Counted from the first letter of the stretch, positions 1 to 6,502 are shown. The stretch: DNA of 20,412 bases from Desulfobacteraceae bacterium (GCA_030615565.1 JAUWZC010000011.1:1-20412); one strand, 5' to 3'. Notes: generated by a model not told the origin, from the letters alone. Translations and numbers: made by a program.

Positions 1-44
1 TTCAGGCGGCTGATGAAAATCTGAAACAGATTATGTTCTAGCAT
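1..44 (-). CDS. Nucleotidyltransferase-like protein, N-terminal fragment (runs off window)
   Basis: An ATG at 44-42 (minus strand) opens a frame without a stop to the window edge and encodes MLEHNLFQIFISRL. It overlaps the end of the preceding small gene by 14 bp, the typical arrangement of a translationally coupled pair. From memory of such pairs, proteins starting in this style (a short helix, then a Leu-Asn-x-Leu-Gly segment) are small nucleotidyltransferase-fold proteins encoded just after a ~60-residue partner. Only 14 residues are visible and no catalytic motif is inside the window, so the assignment rests on the start style and the coupling to the upstream small gene. Confidence 0.4.
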   Translation of the reverse strand, partial: MLEHNLFQIFISRL

Positions 45-216
45 AAAGAAAAATTTCCCGAACTCTATCTTTAATCATTTCTTCAGACCAATTCGGATTC
101 TGGGCTCTCAAACCAGCTGCCTTCAATTCCCTTGCAGAATAATACAGCATTTGGGCAACTCTAAGTTTCTTCTCAGGCTTCATTGCCTGGAAAATGCGTT
201 TTTGTTCAGGATGCAT
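31..216 (-). CDS. Small hypothetical protein, probable partner of a nucleotidyltransferase
   Basis: A 61-residue charged helical protein with no signal peptide or membrane segment. It ends in WSEEMIKDRVREIFLYART; this Trp-Ser/Glu-rich end with an Arg-Glu-Ile-Phe-Leu-Tyr-Ala-Arg tail is, as I recall it, a recurrent C-terminus of short uncharacterised proteins encoded immediately before nucleotidyltransferase-fold genes. The next gene starts inside its last codons (14-bp overlap). A 14-bp perfect palindrome lies 18 bp upstream of its start and could be an operator. The arrangement resembles a toxin-antitoxin-like or accessory two-gene cassette, but function is not shown by the sequence. No strong Shine-Dalgarno motif precedes the ATG. 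Confidence 0.6.
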   Translation of the reverse strand: MHPEQKRIFQAMKPEKKLRVAQMLYYSARELKAAGLRAQNPNWSEEMIKDRVREIFLYART

Positions 217-233
217 CTCGATTGATAGGTTTA

Positions 234-247
234 TTCAATATATTGAA
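234..247. promoter_or_regulatory. Candidate operator palindrome upstream of the small two-gene cassette
   Basis: TTCAATATATTGAA is a perfect 14-bp palindrome lying 18 bp before the start codon of the 61-residue gene. A TTGACC hexamer on the minus strand (258-253) just upstream could be a -35 element, but no convincing -10 is at the right distance. A compact palindrome so close to the start fits autoregulation of a small operon; this is inference. Confidence 0.35.
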
Positions 248-387
248 AAAGGGGTCAACATTTTAGTTTATATATTTTTTCTAATTTGGACCGTGTATGA
301 AAAGGTGACAATAATTTTTTAAAAGCTTATGGCGCATATAGAGTGTTGCAGAGGGCAAGGCGCATGTTTCCCTAGTGGATTAGCTAG

Positions 388-421
388 GCCCCAGTGAAAT
401 ATGCTAGACATTTAACGGGGC
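388..421. repeat. Imperfect hairpin carrying the CCCCGTTAAAT repeat end, at the end of the UXS gene
   Basis: GCCCCAGTGAAAT (388-400) can pair imperfectly with ATTTAACGGGGC (410-421) across a 9-nt loop. The right arm contains the stop codon of the decarboxylase gene and encodes its last residues. The same CCCCGTTAAAT core forms both ends of the element at 6750-6843. No U-run follows on the minus strand, so it is not a canonical intrinsic terminator, although it may act as a 3' stem-loop. Confidence 0.4.
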
Positions 422-1374
422 ATCAGGGCAGGCACAATACCCTTGAAATATTCAATGGTTTTCTTTAGCCCTTCATCCAAGTCTATCTTTGGCTGCCAGT
501 CGAAATTCTTTCTGGCCATGGTGATGTCTGGCTGACGTTGCAAGGGATCATCCTGGGGAAGGGGTTTAAAGATTATCTTGGATCGACTGCCGACCAACCT
601 GATAATCGTCTCTGCCAATTGCAATATGCTTGATTCATCAGGATTTCCCAAGTTTAATGGGCCAATAAAGTCATCTGGTCCATTCATCATCCGGATTATG
701 CCTTCGATCATATCATCAACATAGCAAAAGGAACGGGTCTGGGACCCAACTCCATATACCGTTATATCTTGGTTCTTCAGGGCTTGGACTATAAAATTGC
801 TGACAACTCTGCCATCATTTGGGTGCATCCTTGGTCCATAGGTATTGAAAATCCGCACCACCCTGATATTAACCCTATTTTGTCGGTGATAATCAAAAAA
901 AAGGGTTTCTGCACAACGCTTTCCCTCATCATAGCAAGACCTTGGACCAATGGTGTTGACATTACCCCAGTAATCCTCCTTTTGGGGATGCATCGTAGGA
1001 TTACCATATATTTCACTGGTAGAGGCCTGCAGGATTTTAGCCTCGACCCTTTTTGCAAGGCCAAGCATATTGATAGATCCCATCACACTGGTCTTTACAG
1101 TTTTAACAGGGTTATATTGGTAGTGGATAGGTGAGGCTGGGCAGGCCAAATTGTATATCTCATCTGCCTCAATGAAAATGGGTTGTACTAAATCATGGCG
1201 TATCAATTCAAAATTAGGTTTCCCAAGAAGATGGCTAATATTTCTTTTGCTCCCAGTGAAAAAATTATCCAGGCACAAAACATCATGCCCCTCTTTGATG
1301 AGACGATCACAGAGGTGGGAGCCCAAAAAACCAGCTCCGCCAGTGATTAGTATTCGTTTTTGAATATGAATCAT
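412..1374 (-). CDS. UDP-glucuronate decarboxylase (UDP-xylose synthase), SDR/epimerase family
   Basis: A 320-residue extended short-chain dehydrogenase of normal length for UDP-xylose synthases. The NAD-binding GGAGFLG motif is at residues 12-18, the catalytic Ser/Thr region ASTSEIYG at 117-124, and the Tyr-x-x-x-Lys pair at Tyr148/Lys152 (SCYDEGKR). The run RIFNTYGPRM followed by DGRVVSNF is the family hallmark distinguishing UXS from UDP-glucose epimerases. Known reaction: UDP-glucuronate to UDP-xylose plus CO2, with NAD recycled, in the cytoplasm. The gene lies downstream of a UDP-glucose dehydrogenase on the same strand with a 192-bp gap, so the pair supplies UDP-glucuronate and UDP-xylose for surface polysaccharide. 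Its last residues lie inside a repeat end (388-421). Confidence 0.92.
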   Translation of the reverse strand: MIHIQKRILITGGAGFLGSHLCDRLIKEGHDVLCLDNFFTGSKRNISHLLGKPNFELIRHDLVQPIFIEADEIYNLACPASPIHYQYNPVKTVKTSVMGSINMLGLAKRVEAKILQASTSEIYGNPTMHPQKEDYWGNVNTIGPRSCYDEGKRCAETLFFDYHRQNRVNIRVVRIFNTYGPRMHPNDGRVVSNFIVQALKNQDITVYGVGSQTRSFCYVDDMIEGIIRMMNGPDDFIGPLNLGNPDESSILQLAETIIRLVGSRSKIIFKPLPQDDPLQRQPDITMARKNFDWQPKIDLDEGLKKTIEYFKGIVPALMPR

Positions 1375-1566
1375 CTCTTTTTACCTATTTTTTAATTAAC
1401 TGCAAACACACGCAGACTAATGCTTCTGCTGGCGGAACCATTAAGTTTCATGCCCTTCGGGCAAATTTAGAACCATTCTCTTGATCTTAACTTTCTGATT
1501 CACCTTAGGGCTCTGTGGTGAAAAATCCTCAAAGCTGATGGCCAATTGCTGACTGTTGAATGCCTA

Positions 1567-2943
1567 CTAAAAATGTGTTAATGAGGGTTTTCCAATTGGA
1601 AAAACATTGAAGCCGATTTCAAACAATCTCTTATGATCGAGAATATTTCTCCCATCAAAGATAAAGGCCGGTTTAAACATTGACCGGTATATCTTTTCAA
1701 AATCGAGACTCTTATATATTTCCCACTCTGTCATAACAGCAATGGCATCACAGCCATCTGATGCCTCATAAGGATCTTCAATATAAGATATTTTTCCCTC
1801 TATGCCATCTAAGTCAATCCTCGCATTATTCAAGGCCTCTGGATCTGTAATTACCAACTCGGCCTTTTCCTCTATTAATTTCTTGGCGATGAATATAGCC
1901 GGGCTTTCTCTGGTGTCACCTGTATTTGCTTTAAAGGCGAAACCGAGCAGACAGATCTTTTTGCCTGCTAATGTATTGAACATTGCGCTTAGTATATTGA
2001 GTACAAAGCGCTCCTTCTGGTATTCATTGATTCTGACAACACCTTCCCAGTAACTGGCTACCTCGTTAAGACCATAATGGCGGCAAAGATAGACCAGATT
2101 TAGAATATCCTTTTTGAAGCATGAACCACCGAAGCCAACACTAGCATTTAAAAATTTGTTGCCAACTCGGCTATCCGTCCCGACTGCCTTGGCCACCTCG
2201 GTGATGTCGGCCTCGGTCTTTTCACAAAGGGCTGTGATTGAATTTATTGATGATATCCTTTGTGAAAGGAAGGCATTGGCCACAAGCTTGGACAGCTCGC
2301 TACTCCAGATATTAGATGTTATTATTCGCTCTTTAGGTACCCAATTGGTATAAATCTCAACCAGCTCATCCCTGGCCTTAAAACCACTTTGTGTTTCCCT
2401 TGACCCAATAAGAACTCGATCAGGATCCTCCAGATCTTTGATGGCTGTACCCTCTGCAAGAAATTCTGGGTTGGAAACCACATCAAAATGAGTATCATTC
2501 TCTTGCGAGGTGAGTATCCTCTCCATGGCCAAAGCGGTTTTAACTGGAAGGGTACTTTTCTCCACGATTATCTTGTGTGACTCAGCACAGTTCCGTATTT
2601 GGCTTGCTGTTTTTTCCCAATACTGCAAATCAGCGGCCATGCCAGCTCCTGCACCAAAGGTCTTGGTTGGCGTATTGACGCTAACAAAAATTATCTCCGC
2701 CTCCTTAATTCCACGCTCAATCTCTGTGCTGAAAAAAAGATTCCTACCCCTTGTCGCCTTCACAATTTCATCAAGACCAGGCTCATAAATGGGAAGATCA
2801 TCAGAGTTCCACTCGGCAATGCGTGTTGGATTTGTATCCACAACTGTGACCTTATATTGTGGGCACTTATAAGCTATCATAGCCATGGTGGGTCCACCCA
2901 CGTAACCAGCTCCTATACAGAGGATATTTTTTTTAAATGTCAT
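1567..2943 (-). CDS. ugd: UDP-glucose 6-dehydrogenase, animal/plant-type
   Basis: A 458-residue NAD-dependent dehydrogenase. The dinucleotide motif GAGYVG is at residues 11-16, Lys219 lies in the conserved KLVANAF segment, and the catalytic cysteine is Cys275 in GFGGSCFKKD. Segments such as IYEPGLDE, SVNTPTKT, ADLQYWE, EKSTLPVK and NPEFLAEGTAI closely follow the animal and plant enzymes rather than the common shorter bacterial Ugd/TuaD type, and the overall length fits that class. Known reaction: UDP-glucose + 2 NAD+ to UDP-glucuronate, in two oxidations. The downstream UXS gene would use the product. A weak minus-strand promoter (TTGATA 3059-3054, TATAAA 3038-3033, 15-bp spacer) and a GGAG motif about 12 nt before the ATG are visible. 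Confidence 0.93.
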   Translation of the reverse strand: MTFKKNILCIGAGYVGGPTMAMIAYKCPQYKVTVVDTNPTRIAEWNSDDLPIYEPGLDEIVKATRGRNLFFSTEIERGIKEAEIIFVSVNTPTKTFGAGAGMAADLQYWEKTASQIRNCAESHKIIVEKSTLPVKTALAMERILTSQENDTHFDVVSNPEFLAEGTAIKDLEDPDRVLIGSRETQSGFKARDELVEIYTNWVPKERIITSNIWSSELSKLVANAFLSQRISSINSITALCEKTEADITEVAKAVGTDSRVGNKFLNASVGFGGSCFKKDILNLVYLCRHYGLNEVASYWEGVVRINEYQKERFVLNILSAMFNTLAGKKICLLGFAFKANTGDTRESPAIFIAKKLIEEKAELVITDPEALNNARIDLDGIEGKISYIEDPYEASDGCDAIAVMTEWEIYKSLDFEKIYRSMFKPAFIFDGRNILDHKRLFEIGFNVFPIGKPSLTHF

Positions 2944-3032
2944 TTTTCTTGTATCTCCAAATTACATTTCCATTTGTAAGCAAAGAGCATAGAGCATAGT
3001 GTGAAGAGCAGACAAAGTATCCCTCTTTTTAC

Positions 3033-3059
3033 TTTATAAAGAATGTGAACGACTATCAA
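3033..3059 (-). promoter_or_regulatory. Weak candidate promoter for the UGDH gene
   Basis: On the minus strand TTGATA (3059-3054) and TATAAA (3038-3033) are separated by 15 bp, about 90 bp upstream of the dehydrogenase start. The spacer is short for sigma-70, and the gene might also be read from the upstream ComEA-like genes. Confidence 0.25.
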
Positions 3060-3073
3060 GATACAATCTGAGA

Positions 3074-3607
3074 TTAGCGAACTTTAATGTAATACCTTAT
3101 GCCAGCAAATATAGCAGGCCCAATGCCCTCGACCTTTTTGATATCTTCAACCCTTTTAAAAGGCTCCTTTGTCTCTCTAAACCTATATATTTTAACCGCC
3201 GTAACAGGGCCAATGTTGGGCAAACGCACCAAATCTTTGAGGTCGGCGGTGTTAATATTGATAGGTGCTTCTATTCCCTCTTTTGTCTGATTAAGCTTAA
3301 ACCTATAATAATGCTCTTCAAGGCTCTTGCGCGCAATCTCTATTTTTTTAGGCCTCAGCCAGGTTTCATCGCTAAATGTACCCAGACAATAGATTAATTG
3401 GTTAATATCAATACGGCCATTTATATTCTTATAGGGAAAATGTCTTACCTTTGTTCCGTCTCTTTTAACTTCAACGATTGCAAAGGATGAATCAGGTAAA
3501 GATTTAATCTTGGTACCCGGCCATCCCTGGGAATATGCATAATAGGGTGTGAAAAGAACAAAAAATAATATGCAAACAATGCATGCCTTTCCAATATTTT
3601 TACTCAT
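3074..3607 (-). CDS. Secreted protein with an LPDS-type middle domain and a ComEA-like helix-hairpin-helix domain
   Basis: A 177-residue protein. Residues 1-27 form a Sec-type signal peptide (hydrophobic CIVCILFFVLF, then AYSQG). A middle domain of about residues 34-100 begins LPDSSFAIVE, contains RHFPY and NGRIDINQL, and ends ARKSLEEHY; the LPDSxFA opening followed by a His-Pro/Tyr segment and a helical tail recalls small domains seen in phage-associated proteins, but this is recognition by eye only. Residues 116-177 are a ComEA-style double helix-hairpin-helix: ININTAD, LPNIGPVTA (129-137) and VEGIGPAIF (159-167). HhH units bind DNA backbone non-specifically. It lies 28 bp downstream of a second, minimal ComEA-like gene, suggesting a co-transcribed pair acting outside the cytoplasm on DNA. 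Confidence 0.7.
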   Translation of the reverse strand: MSKNIGKACIVCILFFVLFTPYYAYSQGWPGTKIKSLPDSSFAIVEVKRDGTKVRHFPYKNINGRIDINQLIYCLGTFSDETWLRPKKIEIARKSLEEHYYRFKLNQTKEGIEAPININTADLKDLVRLPNIGPVTAVKIYRFRETKEPFKRVEDIKKVEGIGPAIFAGIRYYIKVR

Positions 3608-3635
3608 ACAAGCTTCTCAATTAACAATTACAAGG

Positions 3636-3917
3636 TTATTCCACAGTGATCCTATCCTTATTTAATTTAAAGGTCTTGGGTCCTATGCCCTTAACTTTCA
3701 TGATATCTTCAGGCAGCACAAATGGGCCATAATTCTCCCGATACTCCACAATCCGTTTAGCTATTTTAGGCCCTATCCGCTTCAGTTGAGTAAGCTTCAC
3801 TACTGAAGCCTCATTTATATTGATCTTTTTTATCTCCTTGGCTGATAACAGGGGCGCTAAGCATATACTAAAGACAATTAACATGGTCAATATTAAAGTT
3901 TTTCTACAGTGCTTCAT
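3636..3917 (-). CDS. ComEA-like secreted helix-hairpin-helix protein
   Basis: A 93-residue protein from the second of two adjacent ATGs (3920 and 3917); the strong AGGAGG at 3923-3930 is better spaced from the second. It has a signal peptide (residues 1-26, hydrophobic LILTMLIVFSICLAPLL, cleavage near LLSAKE) followed directly by one helix-hairpin-helix domain: KININEASV, LKRIGPKIAKRIVEYR, and VKGIGPKTF. This is the minimal architecture of ComEA-family periplasmic DNA-binding proteins, which in competent bacteria bind incoming double-stranded DNA. No other competence gene is in the window, so a role in transformation is only one possibility. It is followed after 28 bp by a larger HhH protein. 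Confidence 0.8.
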   Translation of the reverse strand: MKHCRKTLILTMLIVFSICLAPLLSAKEIKKININEASVVKLTQLKRIGPKIAKRIVEYRENYGPFVLPEDIMKVKGIGPKTFKLNKDRITVE

Positions 3918-3963
3918 CATATACCTCCTTTTTTAAGGCCAGTTTCTATGAACGTCTTTTCTA

Positions 3964-4542
3964 CTAAAGTATAATAATTTTTTCCTTGGGGATATTATTC
4001 TGCAGAAGCTTATTAACCATAGGCTCCTTTAATTCTAAAGTGGTTACAATGATTCTATCAAATTCGAGGTTTCTCAATTCTTCTGTCGATCTAATGGTAA
4101 AATCTAAAAATTGTTTCCCTTTTTTTGAATCGTCCACAACCCCAATCAGTTTAATATCGCTTGCTTTTAAGGAGATAAGGGCAATCTCAGACAGATCACT
4201 TGCACCATAAAAAACCACCTTTTTTACTTTCCCTTTTTCAAGTTCATTCAGTAAACCCTCAAACTTCTTGAGGGCTTCCTTGTATAAACTGAAAGAATAC
4301 TGGACAAATTCGTACGTAAGCCGACTTTTTTCCGCAAAACCCTGTGGTGTGAGTATATACTTAAACCTGTTTCTGGGTATAGTCGTAATTTTTACATATC
4401 CCTTCTTGGCCAATCTTTTTATAAAGGAGTTTGCCAGCCCAAGGGATATATTAAGCTTTCTTGCCAGATACCTCTGGCTTGGGCTATGAGTATTGTCTAT
4501 TTCTTCAAGTATTTGAAGGGATCTAAGGTCTTGTGGGTCCAT
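3964..4542 (-). CDS. Winged-helix regulator fused to a Rossmann-like sensor domain
   Basis: A 192-residue protein from the ATG at 4542; an in-frame TTG at 4554 would add four residues, and neither has a clear Shine-Dalgarno. Residues 4-71 form a winged helix: SPSQRYLARKLNISLGLANS is the helix-turn-helix and FKYILTPQGF the wing. A helical linker follows (VQYSFSLYKEALKKFEGLLN). From about residue 107, KKVVFYGASDLSEIA, LIGVVDDSKKGKQFL and FDRIIVTT form a nucleotide-binding Rossmann fold like the N-terminal domain of PglD-type sugar acyltransferases or CoA-binding proteins. Such regulators are found with polysaccharide genes in related bacteria. It precedes the ComEA-like and nucleotide-sugar genes. 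A palindrome overlapping its promoter (4668-4683) suggests autoregulation. Ligand unknown. Confidence 0.75.
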   Translation of the reverse strand: MDPQDLRSLQILEEIDNTHSPSQRYLARKLNISLGLANSFIKRLAKKGYVKITTIPRNRFKYILTPQGFAEKSRLTYEFVQYSFSLYKEALKKFEGLLNELEKGKVKKVVFYGASDLSEIALISLKASDIKLIGVVDDSKKGKQFLDFTIRSTEELRNLEFDRIIVTTLELKEPMVNKLLQNNIPKEKIIIL

Positions 4543-4667
4543 CTTGATGAGCAAAGCGCAGGGATAGCGTAATCATAGCTCCGCCCCTTGAGTTACACAT
4601 AGGAGTGAATATAACCTAGTGATATTAAAGCAAATTTTGATAATTTTATTGAAACAAAAGAGCGTTC

Positions 4668-4699
4668 AAAATGTGAACATTTTTTCTAGTAAATGTCAA
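4668..4699 (-). promoter_or_regulatory. Promoter with overlapping operator for the winged-helix regulator gene
   Basis: On the minus strand a consensus TTGACA (4699-4694) is followed after 17 bp by TCACAT (4676-4671). The -10 region is embedded in the palindrome AAAATGTGAACATTTT (4668-4683; 7-bp arms with a 2-bp centre). The predicted transcript has a leader of about 125 nt before the ATG at 4542. Overlap of a 16-bp palindrome with a -10 is the expected geometry for a repressor site; that the regulator itself binds is inference. Confidence 0.5.
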
Positions 4700-4789
4700 G
4701 TAAAAAACCAGCACTGTTCAAGATTAGAGGCAACATTATCAAATTTGTTCGCGACTTGCCTTGAATTAGCTTTTATTGCGGGCAGGCAC

Positions 4790-4828
4790 AATTGGAATAC
4801 TGGATCGATGGAATGTTGGAATGATGGG
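4790..4828. repeat. 39-bp interspersed element, copy 1
   Basis: Built of two imperfect 16-bp units of the form TGGAATACTGGATCGA plus a TGGAATGATGGG end. Equal-length copies occur at 6249-6287 and 14035-14073, all in the same strand sense. Confidence 0.75.
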
Positions 4829-4837
4829 TTTATTTTG

Positions 4838-4872
4838 CCGGTTTGCTGTTTCTCTATTAACGGGCAAACTGG
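4838..4872 (-). terminator. Weak stem-loop downstream of the lipoprotein gene
   Basis: CCGGTTTGC (4838-4846) pairs with GCAAACTGG (4864-4872) with one internal mismatch and a 17-nt loop. On the minus strand it follows the lipoprotein stop by about 50 nt, but it is followed by CAAAATAAA rather than a U-run, so it is at best a weak terminator. Confidence 0.25.
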
Positions 4873-4923
4873 GCGACCTTATAGTTGGAATGAATAGATT
4901 GCTACCAAAAAAAGAATATAAAT

Positions 4924-5652
4924 TCAACGAGTTGTAGAATTTCCAAGGTATTTAATCATGCTCTCCAATCCAATCTGAGCCAGCTCTTTTGCTGTAAGCC
5001 ATCTACCTCTACTTTTTATAAATGTTGAAAGGTCAAGCAGATTTTCTGATAAGGATACCTGGGTTTTTCTAAAACTATCTTTCCATAGGATGGAACCATT
5101 ATCAGTGCTTAAAAGATGAAGGTCAAAGGCTACAGAAGCAGGTGTCTCAATACCGTATTCTGTTCCTACCCTTTCTCTCCAGCGGTAAATGTATCCGAAT
5201 AAAACTGCATCGGATGAAAAGGATTTACCTGTCTTTTGCAACATGTCTCTTATGCCAATGGTTATGTTTTGAGAAAGAATAGTTGAATATGCCCCTTTTG
5301 CCTGTCCAGGTGGAATAAGGGAATACTTTTCTTTCCTTTTAAGGTAGTTGACAAGATCAATAGTCATCTTCTCTGCCACATCATCCGATACAGGTTCTGC
5401 CATGAAAGTCGCGCCACAGATAGGACAGCGAAAAAGACCAGGTGTATCTTTGTCTGAAAGGGCAGGTCTAAATCCTACAACAACAATTTTCTTAATCTTC
5501 AGAGGAAAAGAACTCTTCTGTTCATAGGTGTATTTGTATATATGACAGCTAAAGATGAAAATCAGGGAAAGAAAGAGAAAAGCAATCTTGAGTAGCTTTT
5601 TAAGGGGAGAAAAAAATTCACTATAAAAGGCCTTTTGTGGATGGGACATCAT
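4924..5652 (-). CDS. CsgG/FlgO-like outer-membrane lipoprotein
   Basis: A 242-residue protein with a lysine-containing N-region (LKKLLK), hydrophobic stretch IAFLFLSLIFIFS and a lipidation Cys36 (lipobox I-F-S-C, slightly atypical). The mature part starts with a beta strand KKIVVVGFRP, then SDDVAEKMTIDLVNYLKRKEKYSLI, a conserved-looking GYIYRWRERVGTEYG, and FDLHLLSTDNGSILWKDSFR. This pattern resembles periplasmic lipoproteins of the CsgG/FlgO/LpoB-type fold that assemble envelope structures. A CPIC pair (Cys76, Cys79) sits in an insertion after the first strand and is unusual for an exported protein. The start overlaps the end of hisB by about 30 bp, so the two are probably co-translated. Specific function not recognised. 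Confidence 0.7.
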   Translation of the reverse strand: MMSHPQKAFYSEFFSPLKKLLKIAFLFLSLIFIFSCHIYKYTYEQKSSFPLKIKKIVVVGFRPALSDKDTPGLFRCPICGATFMAEPVSDDVAEKMTIDLVNYLKRKEKYSLIPPGQAKGAYSTILSQNITIGIRDMLQKTGKSFSSDAVLFGYIYRWRERVGTEYGIETPASVAFDLHLLSTDNGSILWKDSFRKTQVSLSENLLDLSTFIKSRGRWLTAKELAQIGLESMIKYLGNSTTR

Positions 5653-6208
5653 CCAGCCTTTCTTCTCTTTGAGAGGCCTGATCTAAAGCTCTTGCAAAGG
5701 CCTTAAATATTGCCTCAGCAATATGATGTGCATCATTGCCAGATACAAGCTCAATATGCATGGTAATACCTGCATAATTTGCCAGGCTCCTAAAGAATTC
5801 TTTCAAAATGCCTACATCAAATTTCCCAGTCATACTCTTCTTTAAGGGCACTTTATATGAAAGATACGGTCGGTTTGAGATATCAATCACTACCTGCACC
5901 AGGGCCTCATCCATGGGAACCATCGCCTGTCCGTACCTTTTGATTGCCTTCTTATCTCCTAAGGCCTGATTTATGGCCTTACCCAAACATATGCCCAGGT
6001 CCTCAACAGTATGGTGATAATCAATCTCTGTGTCTCCCTTTGCCTTTACATGAAGATCCATGAAACCATGGGCAGCCATCAACTCAAACATATGGCCAAG
6101 AAAAGGGATATCTGTATCAATAGATGAGATGCCCTTTCCATCTAAATTTAGCGTTAACTGGATATCTGTCTCACGTGTCTTTCGCTCAATGTCCGCACTT
6201 CTTTTCAT
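5621..6208 (-). CDS. hisB: Imidazoleglycerol-phosphate dehydratase
   Basis: A 195-residue monofunctional HisB of standard length. It carries the metal-binding histidine clusters in FLGHMFELMAAHG and DYHHTVEDLGICLG, and the C-terminal SGNDAHHIAEAIFKAFARAL motif. The start MKRSADIERKTRETDI is typical. Known role: sixth step of histidine biosynthesis, dehydrating imidazole glycerol phosphate in the cytoplasm. No other his gene lies in the window, so the histidine genes are dispersed or elsewhere. A TATAAT on the minus strand (6237-6232) and AAGGA about 8 nt before the ATG may serve its expression, though no good -35 is visible. The gene end is overlapped by the lipoprotein start. Confidence 0.96.
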   Translation of the reverse strand: MKRSADIERKTRETDIQLTLNLDGKGISSIDTDIPFLGHMFELMAAHGFMDLHVKAKGDTEIDYHHTVEDLGICLGKAINQALGDKKAIKRYGQAMVPMDEALVQVVIDISNRPYLSYKVPLKKSMTGKFDVGILKEFFRSLANYAGITMHIELVSGNDAHHIAEAIFKAFARALDQASQREERLDDVPSTKGLL

Positions 6209-6248
6209 TTAATAGATCCTTATTGTTTAAGATTATACACTTCGACCT

Positions 6249-6287
6249 AATTGGAGTACTGGATTAATGGAATACTGGAGTGATGGG
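6249..6287. repeat. 39-bp interspersed element, copy 2
   Basis: Same length and orientation as the copies at 4790 and 14035; two 16-bp units (TGGAGTACTGGATTAA and TGGAATACTGGAGTGA) plus TGG. A degraded inverted copy lies at 6319-6349, so this locus carries the element in both orientations. Confidence 0.75.
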
Positions 6288-6357
6288 TTTAAAGGAAAAA
6301 ATAATTATTCCGTTCTTATTGGACACCACTCCATTACTCCAATACTCCCTGGCCCAG

Positions 6358-6383
6358 ACCCGCCTGCCAGATGGCGGGCAGGC
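6358..6383. repeat. REP-like hairpin family 1, copy 1
   Basis: A GC-rich stem-loop: GCCTGCC (6362-6368) pairs with GGCAGGC (6377-6383). Positions 6358-6382 are identical over 25 bp to 14656-14680, in the same orientation. Confidence 0.8.
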
Positions 6384-6459
6384 CTGACTTACAAAGCCAG
6401 ATTTCTACATATTACGTCTACAAGATATTGCAGAAATAATGGCCTTTTCCAGCCAAGTC

Positions 6460-6502
6460 GCGCCTCCCGATCCCGTCCCGGTCTCGGGACGGGGAGGGCG
6501 GG
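6460..6502. repeat. REP-like hairpin family 2, copy 1
   Basis: A 43-bp GC-rich palindromic sequence centred on CCCGTCCCGGTCTCGGGACG. It is the exact reverse complement of 14804-14846. Base composition is far from the surrounding AT-rich gaps. Confidence 0.85.

Larger units (their letters stand above)
4555..4923. other. 369-bp intergenic region
   Basis: This gap holds the promoter/operator of the winged-helix gene (4668-4699), one copy of the 39-bp interspersed element (4790-4828) and a weak stem-loop (4838-4872). The plus-strand open frame across it translates the repeat and has no protein-like features, so no gene is called. Confidence 0.6.

Noticed and set aside
1499..1522. TTCACC/GGTGAA stem-loop as a terminator after the UGDH gene
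   Set aside because: A six-bp stem with a 12-nt loop and no U-run on the minus strand; also TGCCCTTCGGGCA at 1451-1463 is a stable short hairpin but likewise lacks a U-run.
4619..4897. Plus-strand 92-residue open frame in the gap before the winged-helix gene
   Set aside because: Its second half is a translation of the 39-bp repeat, the first half is low complexity, and no ribosome site precedes it.
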